Assembly: GCA_963922235.1 (NCBI GenBank)
Contig: CAWUIJ010000024.1
Coordinates: forward strand, 1-29,863
Direction of reading: 5' to 3'
DNA from: Parvularcula sp963922235
GTDB taxonomy: Bacteria; Pseudomonadota; Alphaproteobacteria; Caulobacterales; Parvularculaceae
DNA length: 29,863 bases
Shown: in pieces, positions 23,740 through 29,863 of the stretch
Numbering within the stretch: the first letter of the stretch is position 1
Layout: every line of letters starts with the position of its first letter
Notes under the pieces: model-generated
The model's input: only the letters and a program-made list of their open reading frames with translations
The model's database searches: none
Told to the model about the DNA's origin: nothing
Made by a program: the position numbers and the translations under genes

Positions 23740-23960
23740 AATGAAGAAGCTCTTTCATATAGAACAAAAATCATCGGAAAAAATATAAAATAGAAATAAA
23801 TATATAAACCTCTTATGACTAGAATAAATGATGTACAGATTAAAAAAATTATCAAAAAAAATAAAGTATAAAAAAATAAATATAAAGAAGTTAAATCATA
23901 ATAAAAATATCATCAAAACAAATATATGCCATCCATTGTAACTTTATAAACTTAATAAAA
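23740..23960. other. Extremely AT-rich non-coding block
   Basis: About 220 bases made almost only of A and T runs, with A-tracts on one strand and T-tracts on the other, between the NCS2 operon and the relaxase gene. Its right edge overlaps the last codons of the relaxase. It may be a promoter/UP-element region, bent DNA, a silencing target, or the scar of cargo insertion. I see no gene in it. Confidence 0.55.
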
Positions 23961-25254
23961 TCGGAATCTTTTGATCGCATGGTGAATCGTGGCTTTGATG
24001 GTGGATGTAGGTTTTCATTGGCGTTGCCTCTGAATATTTTGTTATAACGCCCAGACTATTTAACTTCACGATAGCGAGCGCGATATCCCGCTCTTGCGAT
24101 CGATAGCGTTTCAACGCCTGGGCCTTTTGCACCTGAAGTTTTCGGCGGTTTGTGAGCTGGCTATTGATGAGGGCATCAAGCTCTTTGGCATCGCGCTCTG
24201 CCGCAGCCTTTGTTTCCTTGACGTTCTGCGCGGCGATGGCGCCGTGTTTGCCGGTCAAGCGATCCCAAAGGCCGAACAGTCCGCGCCGGTAGCGGCGCTG
24301 CCGGGCGGCTAGTTCCTCTTTCCATCGCTTGGCTTGTTTTTGGGCGAGAGCACTGCGCTCGGCTTTGTGCTTGTCCGTCAGGGCCTGCCGCTGTTCATTG
24401 AAAAGGCTGAGGTCCCGATCACGCCGCGCCTTGGCCTCCTCTCGGAATTGCTCAAGACGCGGAATAAGCTCTGCGGCGAAGGCTTGCCGCGCTTCATCCA
24501 GCGCTGGCAGGTCTTTCTCCGGGCCGAGCTTCGCGCGCACATCCTTGGTCTTGATCCCGGTCCACCGGGCAATGGCATAGACCTCGCCCTCATGATCGAG
24601 CGCCACAAAGCCCCGCCGGTCTCCCCGGGCAAGCTTAAAACCCCGCTCTGCCAGGGCGGCGATGTAGCTCGCCTTGCTATCGGTGAGCGCCCAGGCGTCT
24701 TGCAGCGCCCGTTTGATGTCGCGGGGATCACGCTCGGCGCGTTTGGCCTGTTGCCAGTCCGCAAGGGTGAAGTTGGTGGGATCGCGGAGCTCGGAGTCCG
24801 TCAGGCCCTTCGGCATCGTCCAGCCATGCTCCAGGTAAAGCCCGCGGCTGATCTCCCGCAGCTTCAGCTTGAAAAGGGGCAGCGGCACGGCGGTCATCGT
24901 CTTTGGGTTGATCCGCGACCAGACGGCATGGGCGTGGCGCCGTCCTTCCTTCTCATGGAAGACAATTGCCCTGGGTTGGCCCTCTAGGCCAAGTGCATGC
25001 TCGACCTGATCGATCGCATCCTCAAACGCCTGGGTCGAGACTGCGGCATCGGGCGGGGGGCTGAGCGAGAGTGAAAACAGGAATTGCGAGCATTTGGTGC
25101 CCTTGGCGATGGCGTGGGCCTCGACGAAGGCGCCCTTGAGATCGGCGCTGGCAAAGCCTCGCAGCGAATGGACATCTATATTCTCATTCTCGTCATTTAA
25201 GAGATGCGCCGCCAATTGCTGGGCACCGCCGCGCTGGCTTGCGTTCAGGATCAT
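23944..25254 (-). CDS. Relaxase / mobilization nuclease (MobA-like)
   Basis: A 436-residue protein whose first 170 residues match the relaxase/mobilization nuclease family: MILNASQRGGAQQLAAHLL, EAHAIAKGTKCSQFLFSLSLSPP, then the metal-binding histidine motif VFHEKEGRRHAHAVWSRI, and LYLEHGWTMP. It would nick the element's origin of transfer. The middle is a long charged coiled coil. The last 25-40 residues have a different, AT-rich composition and run into the AT block, so the original C-terminus may have been replaced by cargo insertion. The start overlaps mobC by four bases (ATGA), giving tight coupling. Confidence 0.85.
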   Translation of the reverse strand: MILNASQRGGAQQLAAHLLNDENENIDVHSLRGFASADLKGAFVEAHAIAKGTKCSQFLFSLSLSPPPDAAVSTQAFEDAIDQVEHALGLEGQPRAIVFHEKEGRRHAHAVWSRINPKTMTAVPLPLFKLKLREISRGLYLEHGWTMPKGLTDSELRDPTNFTLADWQQAKRAERDPRDIKRALQDAWALTDSKASYIAALAERGFKLARGDRRGFVALDHEGEVYAIARWTGIKTKDVRAKLGPEKDLPALDEARQAFAAELIPRLEQFREEAKARRDRDLSLFNEQRQALTDKHKAERSALAQKQAKRWKEELAARQRRYRRGLFGLWDRLTGKHGAIAAQNVKETKAAAERDAKELDALINSQLTNRRKLQVQKAQALKRYRSQERDIALAIVKLNSLGVITKYSEATPMKTYIHHQSHDSPCDQKIPILLSL

Positions 25255-25736
25255 CGAAGCCGCCTTAGGCCTAGCGCCTTTACCAAAAGTCCCCGGACTT
25301 CGCTCAGCTCGGCCTCGGCCTTTTGCAGTTGAACTTTGATTGCGCGCTCGTCCTCATCCTTGAGCGTGCCCGTCTCAATCGCGCGCCCAAGGCCCGATAG
25401 GCCTTCGCCCACACCAGACGCGCCGATCATCGCGAGGATCTGGGCGAGCAAGACACGGTTGTGTTGAGCCAGCGCTCGGCTGGCGGCGCCTTTGCCCGTC
25501 GGGGCGAAGAGGATGGATTTGACGTAGGCACCAAGCGGCTGACCGGCGGCATCTTCTTCAAGCTGTGCCCGCTCTGCGGCTGAAAGCCGGATTGAGAAGG
25601 GTGGAGGGCGTTTCCGCTCGCTCGGTGATGACCGCTCTTCAGCCGAAGATGTGTTGAAGGCCTTAGAGGCTAAGCCATTGCGGAGGCGCACTTTGTTTAC
25701 GGGCGGCTTCGCGGGCGGCTTCGGGGGCGACGTCAT
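25251..25736 (-). CDS. MobC-like mobilization accessory protein
   Basis: 161 residues. After a proline/lysine-rich N-terminus comes FSIRLSAAERAQLEEDAAGQPLGAYVKSILF (about 47-77), a ribbon-helix-helix-like segment of plasmid MobC proteins, then helical regions. MobC opens DNA near the nick site and helps the relaxase. It overlaps the relaxase gene downstream and a small frame upstream, each by ATGA, so three consecutive frames are coupled. Confidence 0.8.
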   Translation of the reverse strand: MTSPPKPPAKPPVNKVRLRNGLASKAFNTSSAEERSSPSERKRPPPFSIRLSAAERAQLEEDAAGQPLGAYVKSILFAPTGKGAASRALAQHNRVLLAQILAMIGASGVGEGLSGLGRAIETGTLKDEDERAIKVQLQKAEAELSEVRGLLVKALGLRRLR

Positions 25737-25960
25737 GGCCGATGCTCCGGCCCGCCCAATCCCACATCACTCGGTATAATGATGTTTTCGGCCTTGAGTA
25801 CCGCCTCCCAGTCCTCTAATATCTCAAAGAAACGGTTCGAGGTCAGAGCCTCATCCCGCACCATTTTCTACCGAGCCATCGCATCGTTGGTGTCCTCTGC
25901 AGTCGCTGCATCTGGGTTCCCCCTTTTATCGCCGCTGATACCACGCAAGCGATTTGTAAG
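25733..25960 (-). pseudogene. First gene of the mob operon, interrupted by TAG
   Basis: A 43-codon frame (25733-25864, MVRDEALTSNRFFEILEDWE...) ends with an ATGA overlap on mobC, which strongly suggests real coding. Upstream the same frame continues (DKRGNPDAATAEDTNDAMAR) but is cut by TAG at 25868-25870, where TGG (Trp) would restore it. Either the gene is disabled by one base or the short 43-residue form is made from the ATG at 25864. The true 5' end is not determined; the coordinate given is approximate. No function is recognised. Confidence 0.45.
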
Positions 25961-26049
25961 CCTGCCGAAGATCGCGCCAAGACCGCGCTCCCTAGCATCG
26001 TGAGCATTCCAAAAACCAACGGTGTATATGTTTGAATGAGGGACCAGGC

Positions 26050-26068
26050 GGTGGGTTTTGACCCACCG
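26050..26068. repeat. Palindromic repeat, copy 2
   Basis: GGTGGGTTTTGACCCACCG, 18 of 19 bases identical to 19032-19050. The hairpin has 7-bp arms when the preceding C is included. It is near the expected right end of the element. Confidence 0.6.
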
Positions 26069-26126
26069 CAAGGCAATCTCTTCCAAGAAGTGCAGAGTGA
26101 GAGCAGACGACGCCCAAGAGGTGGCC

Positions 26127-26631
26127 ATGAAACGTGCCCTTGTCTTCATCATCATTGTCCTTGCGTTAGCGACGTTGATTGTCCTGCTTCGTCCTCAGGC
26201 TGAAAGAATGGAGCCTACTAGGTCGACGCCCACCACGCCTGCGAAATCGCTTGGAGACCCACTAAAGGGATGAGAGCTCTTCGTGACAAAAGCTGTGTGA
26301 CTTGCCACCAGATCCGGGGCGTTGGCGGCCGAGCAGCGACCCCGTTCGATCATGTGCATGGGCTCCCGCGCCCGATACCGCCGATTTCTTGGCCAGAATG
26401 TGGCGCGGGGCACCCCTTATGGTCGAGCTCCAAATGCTGGAGATCGGATATCAAATTGATCTGGATGGGGATGACCTCCGCGATCTGGCAGCGTTTGCGT
26501 TGAGCGCGGAGGCGCAAGAAGGGTTTTCCTTGGACGATGTTCCCGAACCCATGCAGCGATTGTTTCTCGACCAACCTTACATGATCGATGATCTGGAGGA
26601 CTTCTATGATCGCTATCAGGGGAAAGAGTGA
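26127..26631 (+). pseudogene. Broken c-type cytochrome
   Basis: The gene once encoded a membrane-anchored monohaem cytochrome c. MKRALVFIIIVLALATLIVLL is the anchor, preceded by GAGGTG. The frame then hits TGA (26271-26273), probably a CGA-to-TGA change before ELFVTK. A one-base loss in the run of A near 26290 shifts into the frame holding CVTCH, the haem-binding motif, and a second one-base loss near 26370 shifts again into DTADFLARMWRGAPLM...DFYDRYQGKE. Three lesions make expression of a working protein implausible. It lies just right of the element and belongs to the chromosome. Confidence 0.75.
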
Positions 26632-26806
26632 TACGAGTTCCCCGTCATTCCGGATCATGAGTGATCAGTGTTGAACAGCGATCGTTGTGTCAGGGCTTTG
26701 ACAAAGCAGAGTTCGATCCTCCTGCGCTGAGCTTGAACCATTGAGTGTCTCCGCGCGGCATTGGGCCTCGTGGTGCTTTCTAGTCTTGGCTCGCTATCTC
26801 GTAGGG

Positions 26807-28360
26807 GTGCCTCATTCCGCCAATATACAGCTCGTGTGGTTCAAGCGCGATCTTAGGACCATAGACCATGCGGCCCTGTCGCAGGCAGCGCAGTGCGGTC
26901 CCGTACTGCCTCTCTTTATCGTTGAGCCTGACTATTGGCAGGCCTCTGACGTCTCAGGTCGGCAATGGGATTTCGTGACCGAGTGTATCGAAGAACTTCA
27001 AAGCAAATTGGCCGCGCTTGGTCAGCCGCTCATTATACGGAACGGTGAGGCTGTTGACGTTCTTGAACGTCTTTGCAGAGCATACGGCGTATCAACGGTA
27101 TGGTCCCATGAAGAGACAGGCAATCAGTGGACCTACGCTCGGGATATCCGCGTGGCCGAATGGGCCAAGTCGCGGGCGATCGAGTGGAGAGAACTCAGAC
27201 AATCGGGAGTCGTCCGCCGTTTGCGAACGCGCAATGGATGGGCGAGGCAGTGGGATGCCACAATGGGCCTTCCTGCCGCGCCCACGCTGAATGGACTTGT
27301 CCCATTGAATGGCATTGATCCTGGTGGATTGCCCTCAGCCCATGACTTGGGGATGAAGACCGATCATTGCCCCCAGCGTCAGCGAGGCGGCAGGGTCGCT
27401 GCGCTCAAGTGCTTTCAGAGTTTCCTCAGTGTCCGCGGTGCTCCGTATAGAAAAGCGATGTCGAGTCCTATCGCGGGCGCAAAGCACTGCTCTCGGATCA
27501 GTCCGCATTTGGCTTGGGGTACGCTGTCGATGAAGGAGGTCGCTCAGGCGACGTGGACCAAGCAAAAAGAGCTCAAACTGCGCGGCGTTCAAGACTCTTG
27601 GAACGGCGCGATGTCGTCCTTTGAAGGTCGGCTGCACTGGCGAGATCACTTCATCCAAAAGCTTGAAGATCAACCCAATATCGAGTTCCGTAATCTCCAC
27701 CGCGCCTATGACGGGCTTCGCCCAAACGTGCCGGATCAGACCGGTCTTCAAGCATGGATGAAGGGGGAGACAGGACTGCCCTTTGTCGATGCTTGTATGC
27801 GGTCACTGCATGCGACGGGCTGGTTGAACTTCCGTATGCGGGCGATGCTCATGGCTTTTGCGAGCTATCATCTCTGGCTCGATTGGCGGCGACCAGGTGA
27901 ACACTTGGCACGGATGTTCACCGACTACGAACCTGGAATCCATTGGTCTCAGGTGCAAATGCAGTCTGGGACCACAGGAATCAACACTGTACGGATCTAT
28001 AACCCGATCAAACAAGGTTATGATCAAGACCCTGAGGGTCACTTCATTCGGCAGTGGATACCGGAACTCACCACTGTGCCCGATCAGTTTCTCCACGAAC
28101 CATGGACATGGGAAGGGGCAGGTGCCGTGCTAGGCAGGGCTTATCCTGTAGCGGTGGTCAATCATCTCCAAGCCGCGAAGGAAGCACGGGAAAAAGTTTG
28201 GAGTGTGCGCAGGGGTTCCGGCTTTCGTGGCCGTGCTGATGCAATCCAGAACAAGCATGGCAGTCGCAAGGCTGGTATCAAAAATCGGGGTCAGCGGCCG
28301 TCTCGCAAATCAGAGACGAACCAACTGTCACTTCCTCTTAGCACGGTGGACAACCACTGA
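26807..28360 (+). CDS. Photolyase/cryptochrome family flavoprotein
   Basis: About 517 residues with canonical domain order: an N-terminal alpha/beta antenna domain beginning LVWFKRDLRTIDHAAL, and a C-terminal FAD domain with EGRLHWRDHFIQKLED, ETGLPFVDACMRSLHATGWLNFRMRAMLMAF, and YNPIKQGYDQDPEGHFIRQW. Photolyases repair UV pyrimidine dimers with light; cryptochrome-like members may only signal. The start is uncertain: GTG at 26807 puts the family motif about 10 residues in, while a TTG at 26741 would add an unlikely hydrophobic extension. It ends TGATG, overlapping the next gene by one base. The C-terminal tail is basic and may bind DNA. Confidence 0.85.
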   Translation: MPHSANIQLVWFKRDLRTIDHAALSQAAQCGPVLPLFIVEPDYWQASDVSGRQWDFVTECIEELQSKLAALGQPLIIRNGEAVDVLERLCRAYGVSTVWSHEETGNQWTYARDIRVAEWAKSRAIEWRELRQSGVVRRLRTRNGWARQWDATMGLPAAPTLNGLVPLNGIDPGGLPSAHDLGMKTDHCPQRQRGGRVAALKCFQSFLSVRGAPYRKAMSSPIAGAKHCSRISPHLAWGTLSMKEVAQATWTKQKELKLRGVQDSWNGAMSSFEGRLHWRDHFIQKLEDQPNIEFRNLHRAYDGLRPNVPDQTGLQAWMKGETGLPFVDACMRSLHATGWLNFRMRAMLMAFASYHLWLDWRRPGEHLARMFTDYEPGIHWSQVQMQSGTTGINTVRIYNPIKQGYDQDPEGHFIRQWIPELTTVPDQFLHEPWTWEGAGAVLGRAYPVAVVNHLQAAKEAREKVWSVRRGSGFRGRADAIQNKHGSRKAGIKNRGQRPSRKSETNQLSLPLSTVDNH

Positions 28361-29607
28361 TGACACAAATGAGTTTTCTCGATCCTGTTCAGGACGGCTC
28401 AGTGAACTGGGAGCCCAGCAGGCAGGCAGCGCATGCACGGCTTCAGTATTTCCTTCCGAAGGCGGGAGCTCACTACACGCGGCGCCGCAATTTTGATCTT
28501 GGCCCGTCAGATCGTGGAGGCGTTTCAGCCCTTTCGCCTTGGCTCCGTTACCGTGTGCTTTGTGAGGAGGACGTGGTGCGGTCTGTGCTTGATCAGCACA
28601 CTATGTCGTCAGCAGAGAAGTTCCTGCAGGAAGTGTTTTGGCGCGGCTATTTCAAAGGCTGGCTCGAGCACCGTCCAGATGTTTGGACGCGCTACAAGAC
28701 GCGACTTGTCGAATTGGCTGCTCAGCTGGATAAGAACTGCTCGCTGACGAAAGATTGTGAATCTGCGGTGCAAGGAAAGACGGGAATCGCGTGTTTTGAT
28801 GCGTGGGCGAAGGAGCTGGTGGAGCATGGGTATCTCCATAATCACGCACGCATGTGGTTCGCGAGCATATGGATCTTCACGCTTAAACTTCCTTGGGAGT
28901 TGGGTGCGGATTTTTTTCTGAGGCATCTCCTCGACGGTGATCCAGCCTCGAACACGTGCTCTTGGCGCTGGGTCGGTGGGCTCCATACGCAAGGCAAGAC
29001 CTATCTTGCACGGGCCGACAATATTGAGACGTTCACAGATGGTCGTTTTCATCCTTACGGGGACTTGGCCTTGGAAGCAACTGCCCTTGACGATGGTGAT
29101 CTCCCGCCGCCGCGGGCGCTTAAGCCACCACAGACAGTCCCAAGCGAAGGCCGTATTGGGCTCATCTTGACTGAAGACGACTGCTCACCGGAGAGTTTGC
29201 CCCTGCAGTCCGTGCCCTCGGCTGTTCTGGTGATGAGGTCCTCAACGGAGAGATCGATTTGGCCAACCAGTGATGATGTCAAAGCATTCGTGTCAGGAGC
29301 AGTGACGGAAGCGGCTTCGCAAGCGGAGGCTTTCTTTTCTTCATCAACGGACATTTGCGACCACGATGATTGGGAGGCTGCGATCAAAGAATGGGTTTCT
29401 GCGCATCAGCTCGATACAATCGTCACACCGAGATTGCCTGTAGGTCCAGTTCGGAAACGACTGCTAACTGCCCTCAAGGGCGTTGATGAACCTGTGATCG
29501 AAGTCACGCGACGTTATGATGAGATCGTCTGGCCCCATACAAAAAAGGGCTTCTTTGCCCTCAAGAAAAAGATCCCATCGATTGTAGAGCAGCTTCAGCG
29601 CAACTGA
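28360..29607 (+). CDS. Photolyase-like FAD-binding protein with inverted domain order
   Basis: 415 residues, coupled to the preceding photolyase by TGATG. The FAD-binding helical domain comes first (about 50-240): SSAEKFLQEVFWRGYFKGWLE, FDAWAKELVEHGYLHNHARMWFASIW, GDPASNTCSWRWVGG. After a proline-rich linker an alpha/beta domain follows (about 262-410: RIGLILTEDD..., DTIVTPRLPVGPVRKRL, HTKKGFFALKKKIPSIV) that resembles the antenna domain normally found at the N-terminus. Similar FAD-binding domain proteins are known in alphaproteobacteria, but I know no established function. A role together with the upstream photolyase is inferred from coupling. Confidence 0.75.
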   Translation: MTQMSFLDPVQDGSVNWEPSRQAAHARLQYFLPKAGAHYTRRRNFDLGPSDRGGVSALSPWLRYRVLCEEDVVRSVLDQHTMSSAEKFLQEVFWRGYFKGWLEHRPDVWTRYKTRLVELAAQLDKNCSLTKDCESAVQGKTGIACFDAWAKELVEHGYLHNHARMWFASIWIFTLKLPWELGADFFLRHLLDGDPASNTCSWRWVGGLHTQGKTYLARADNIETFTDGRFHPYGDLALEATALDDGDLPPPRALKPPQTVPSEGRIGLILTEDDCSPESLPLQSVPSAVLVMRSSTERSIWPTSDDVKAFVSGAVTEAASQAEAFFSSSTDICDHDDWEAAIKEWVSAHQLDTIVTPRLPVGPVRKRLLTALKGVDEPVIEVTRRYDEIVWPHTKKGFFALKKKIPSIVEQLQRN

Positions 29608-29682
29608 TCTCTGCGCTTCTGTTCGATTGGTGAATTTGGCATAAGGAGCGGAAGTTGTTCCTCGAATGTGAGATCGTACCCC

Positions 29683-29863
29683 ATGCGCTCATTGCCCTCT
29701 GACGTCATTGACGTTGCCATCATTGGTGCTGGAATGGGTGGTCTGACGATGGCCCGCTATGCCAAGGCGGCGGGTTTATCAGCCTTGGTTTTTGATAAAG
29801 CGGACAAACCCGGAGGGCTTTGGGCCCAACTGCCGACTTGGCAGGACATCCAGTTTCGCGCCA
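29683..29863 (+). CDS. FAD-dependent monooxygenase/oxidoreductase, N-terminal part
   Basis: Sixty codons are visible before the window ends. VAIIGAGMGGLTMARYAKAAG (GxGxxG, beta-alpha-beta ADP-binding fold) followed by LVFDKADKPGGLWA matches flavin-containing monooxygenases, where the GG(T/L)W segment follows the first fold. The best ribosome site (AAGGAG, 29643-29648) is too far from the ATG; an in-frame GTG at 29668 is an alternative start. It lies 75 bases after the photolyase pair and may share their transcript. Confidence 0.7.
   Translation, partial: MRSLPSDVIDVAIIGAGMGGLTMARYAKAAGLSALVFDKADKPGGLWAQLPTWQDIQFRA

Larger units (their letters stand above)
12244..26050. mobile_element. Integrative mobilizable element at tRNA-Leu (right end approximate)
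   Basis: The left end abuts the tRNA 3' end, where a large serine recombinase gene runs out into the tRNA. Backbone genes are the recombinase, a small upstream partner, an HTH/zinc-ribbon protein, a VirD4/TraG-like coupling protein and mobC-mobA. No VirB channel genes are seen, so transfer would need a helper. AT-rich cargo lies at about 17940-18860 and 20740-23960. The right end lies somewhere after the interrupted first mob gene and before the cytochrome pseudogene (about 25900-26126). I found no convincing duplicate of the tRNA 3' end there, as expected for a serine recombinase using a short core. Confidence 0.7.

Noticed and set aside
23638..23740. Purine-type riboswitch upstream of the NCS2 permease
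   Set aside because: No three-way junction or conserved aptamer bases are visible; only a short palindrome and small hairpins are present.
25745..25800. Possible oriT upstream of mobC (imperfect palindrome ATCACT...AATGAT)
   Set aside because: The arms carry a mismatch, no known nic motif is visible, and the interval appears to be coding for the small frame that overlaps mobC.
25833..25863. GGTTCGAG followed by GCACCA, resembling the tRNA-Leu 3' end and a possible attR
   Set aside because: The spacing between the two blocks differs from the tRNA (16 versus 11 bases), the T-stem cannot form, and the site lies inside the interrupted mob gene.
26632..26806. LexA-like box (GAAC-N7-GTTG) and TTGACA upstream of the photolyase
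   Set aside because: The half-sites do not match the alphaproteobacterial GTTC-N7-GTTC consensus, and no -10 box follows TTGACA at normal spacing.
1..29863. CRISPR arrays or complete insertion sequences
   Set aside because: No regularly spaced repeats and no transposase genes or terminal inverted repeats were found on either strand.

Overview
The window looks like part of an alphaproteobacterial chromosome. The evidence is the gene order rplU-rpmA-GNAT-obgE, a compact layout in which neighbouring genes often overlap by a few bases, a complex I NDUFA9-like reductase, and mobilization genes of a type common in marine alphaproteobacteria. Hyphomonadaceae, Parvularculaceae or a relative would fit, but no rRNA or other marker settles the family.

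Left chromosomal part (1-12243): a partial DUF1330-like gene; a possible small RNA with its own terminator; a lipoprotein alpha/beta hydrolase divergent from kynureninase (kynU); acetyl-CoA synthetase (acs); a divergent signalling pair, one gene encoding an Hpt-receiver protein and the other a hybrid histidine kinase that lacks its phospho-accepting His; a nitronate monooxygenase; the rplU-rpmA-GNAT-obgE cluster; an NDUFA9-like protein; and tRNA-Leu(CAG).

Integrated element (about 12244 to about 25900-26100): it abuts the 3' end of tRNA-Leu. A large serine recombinase reads out of the element, antisense through the whole tRNA, and stops in host DNA. The GC-rich backbone holds the recombinase and its small upstream partner, a zinc-ribbon/HTH protein, a VirD4/TraG-like coupling protein, and a mobC-mobA relaxase operon. 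No type IV secretion channel genes are visible, so it looks mobilizable rather than self-transmissible. Two strikingly AT-rich cargo islands sit in this backbone. One encodes a lone membrane-anchored protein (18032-18796). The other is a three-gene operon (20768-23637) encoding an NCS2 nucleobase permease, a three-helix membrane protein with a B-type repeat-like domain, and a DprA/SLOG-like Rossmann protein. That operon is the best candidate here for an undescribed system. Between the islands lies a decaying patch with a ribbon-helix-helix regulator, an elaborate operator region and several small broken genes.

Right chromosomal part (26127-29863): a c-type cytochrome pseudogene with one nonsense and two frameshift lesions; a photolyase/cryptochrome translationally coupled to a second photolyase-like protein whose FAD domain is at the N-terminus; and the start of a flavin monooxygenase-like gene.

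All calls come from reading the sequence and from knowledge of protein families. No database search was run. The right end of the element and several start codons remain uncertain.
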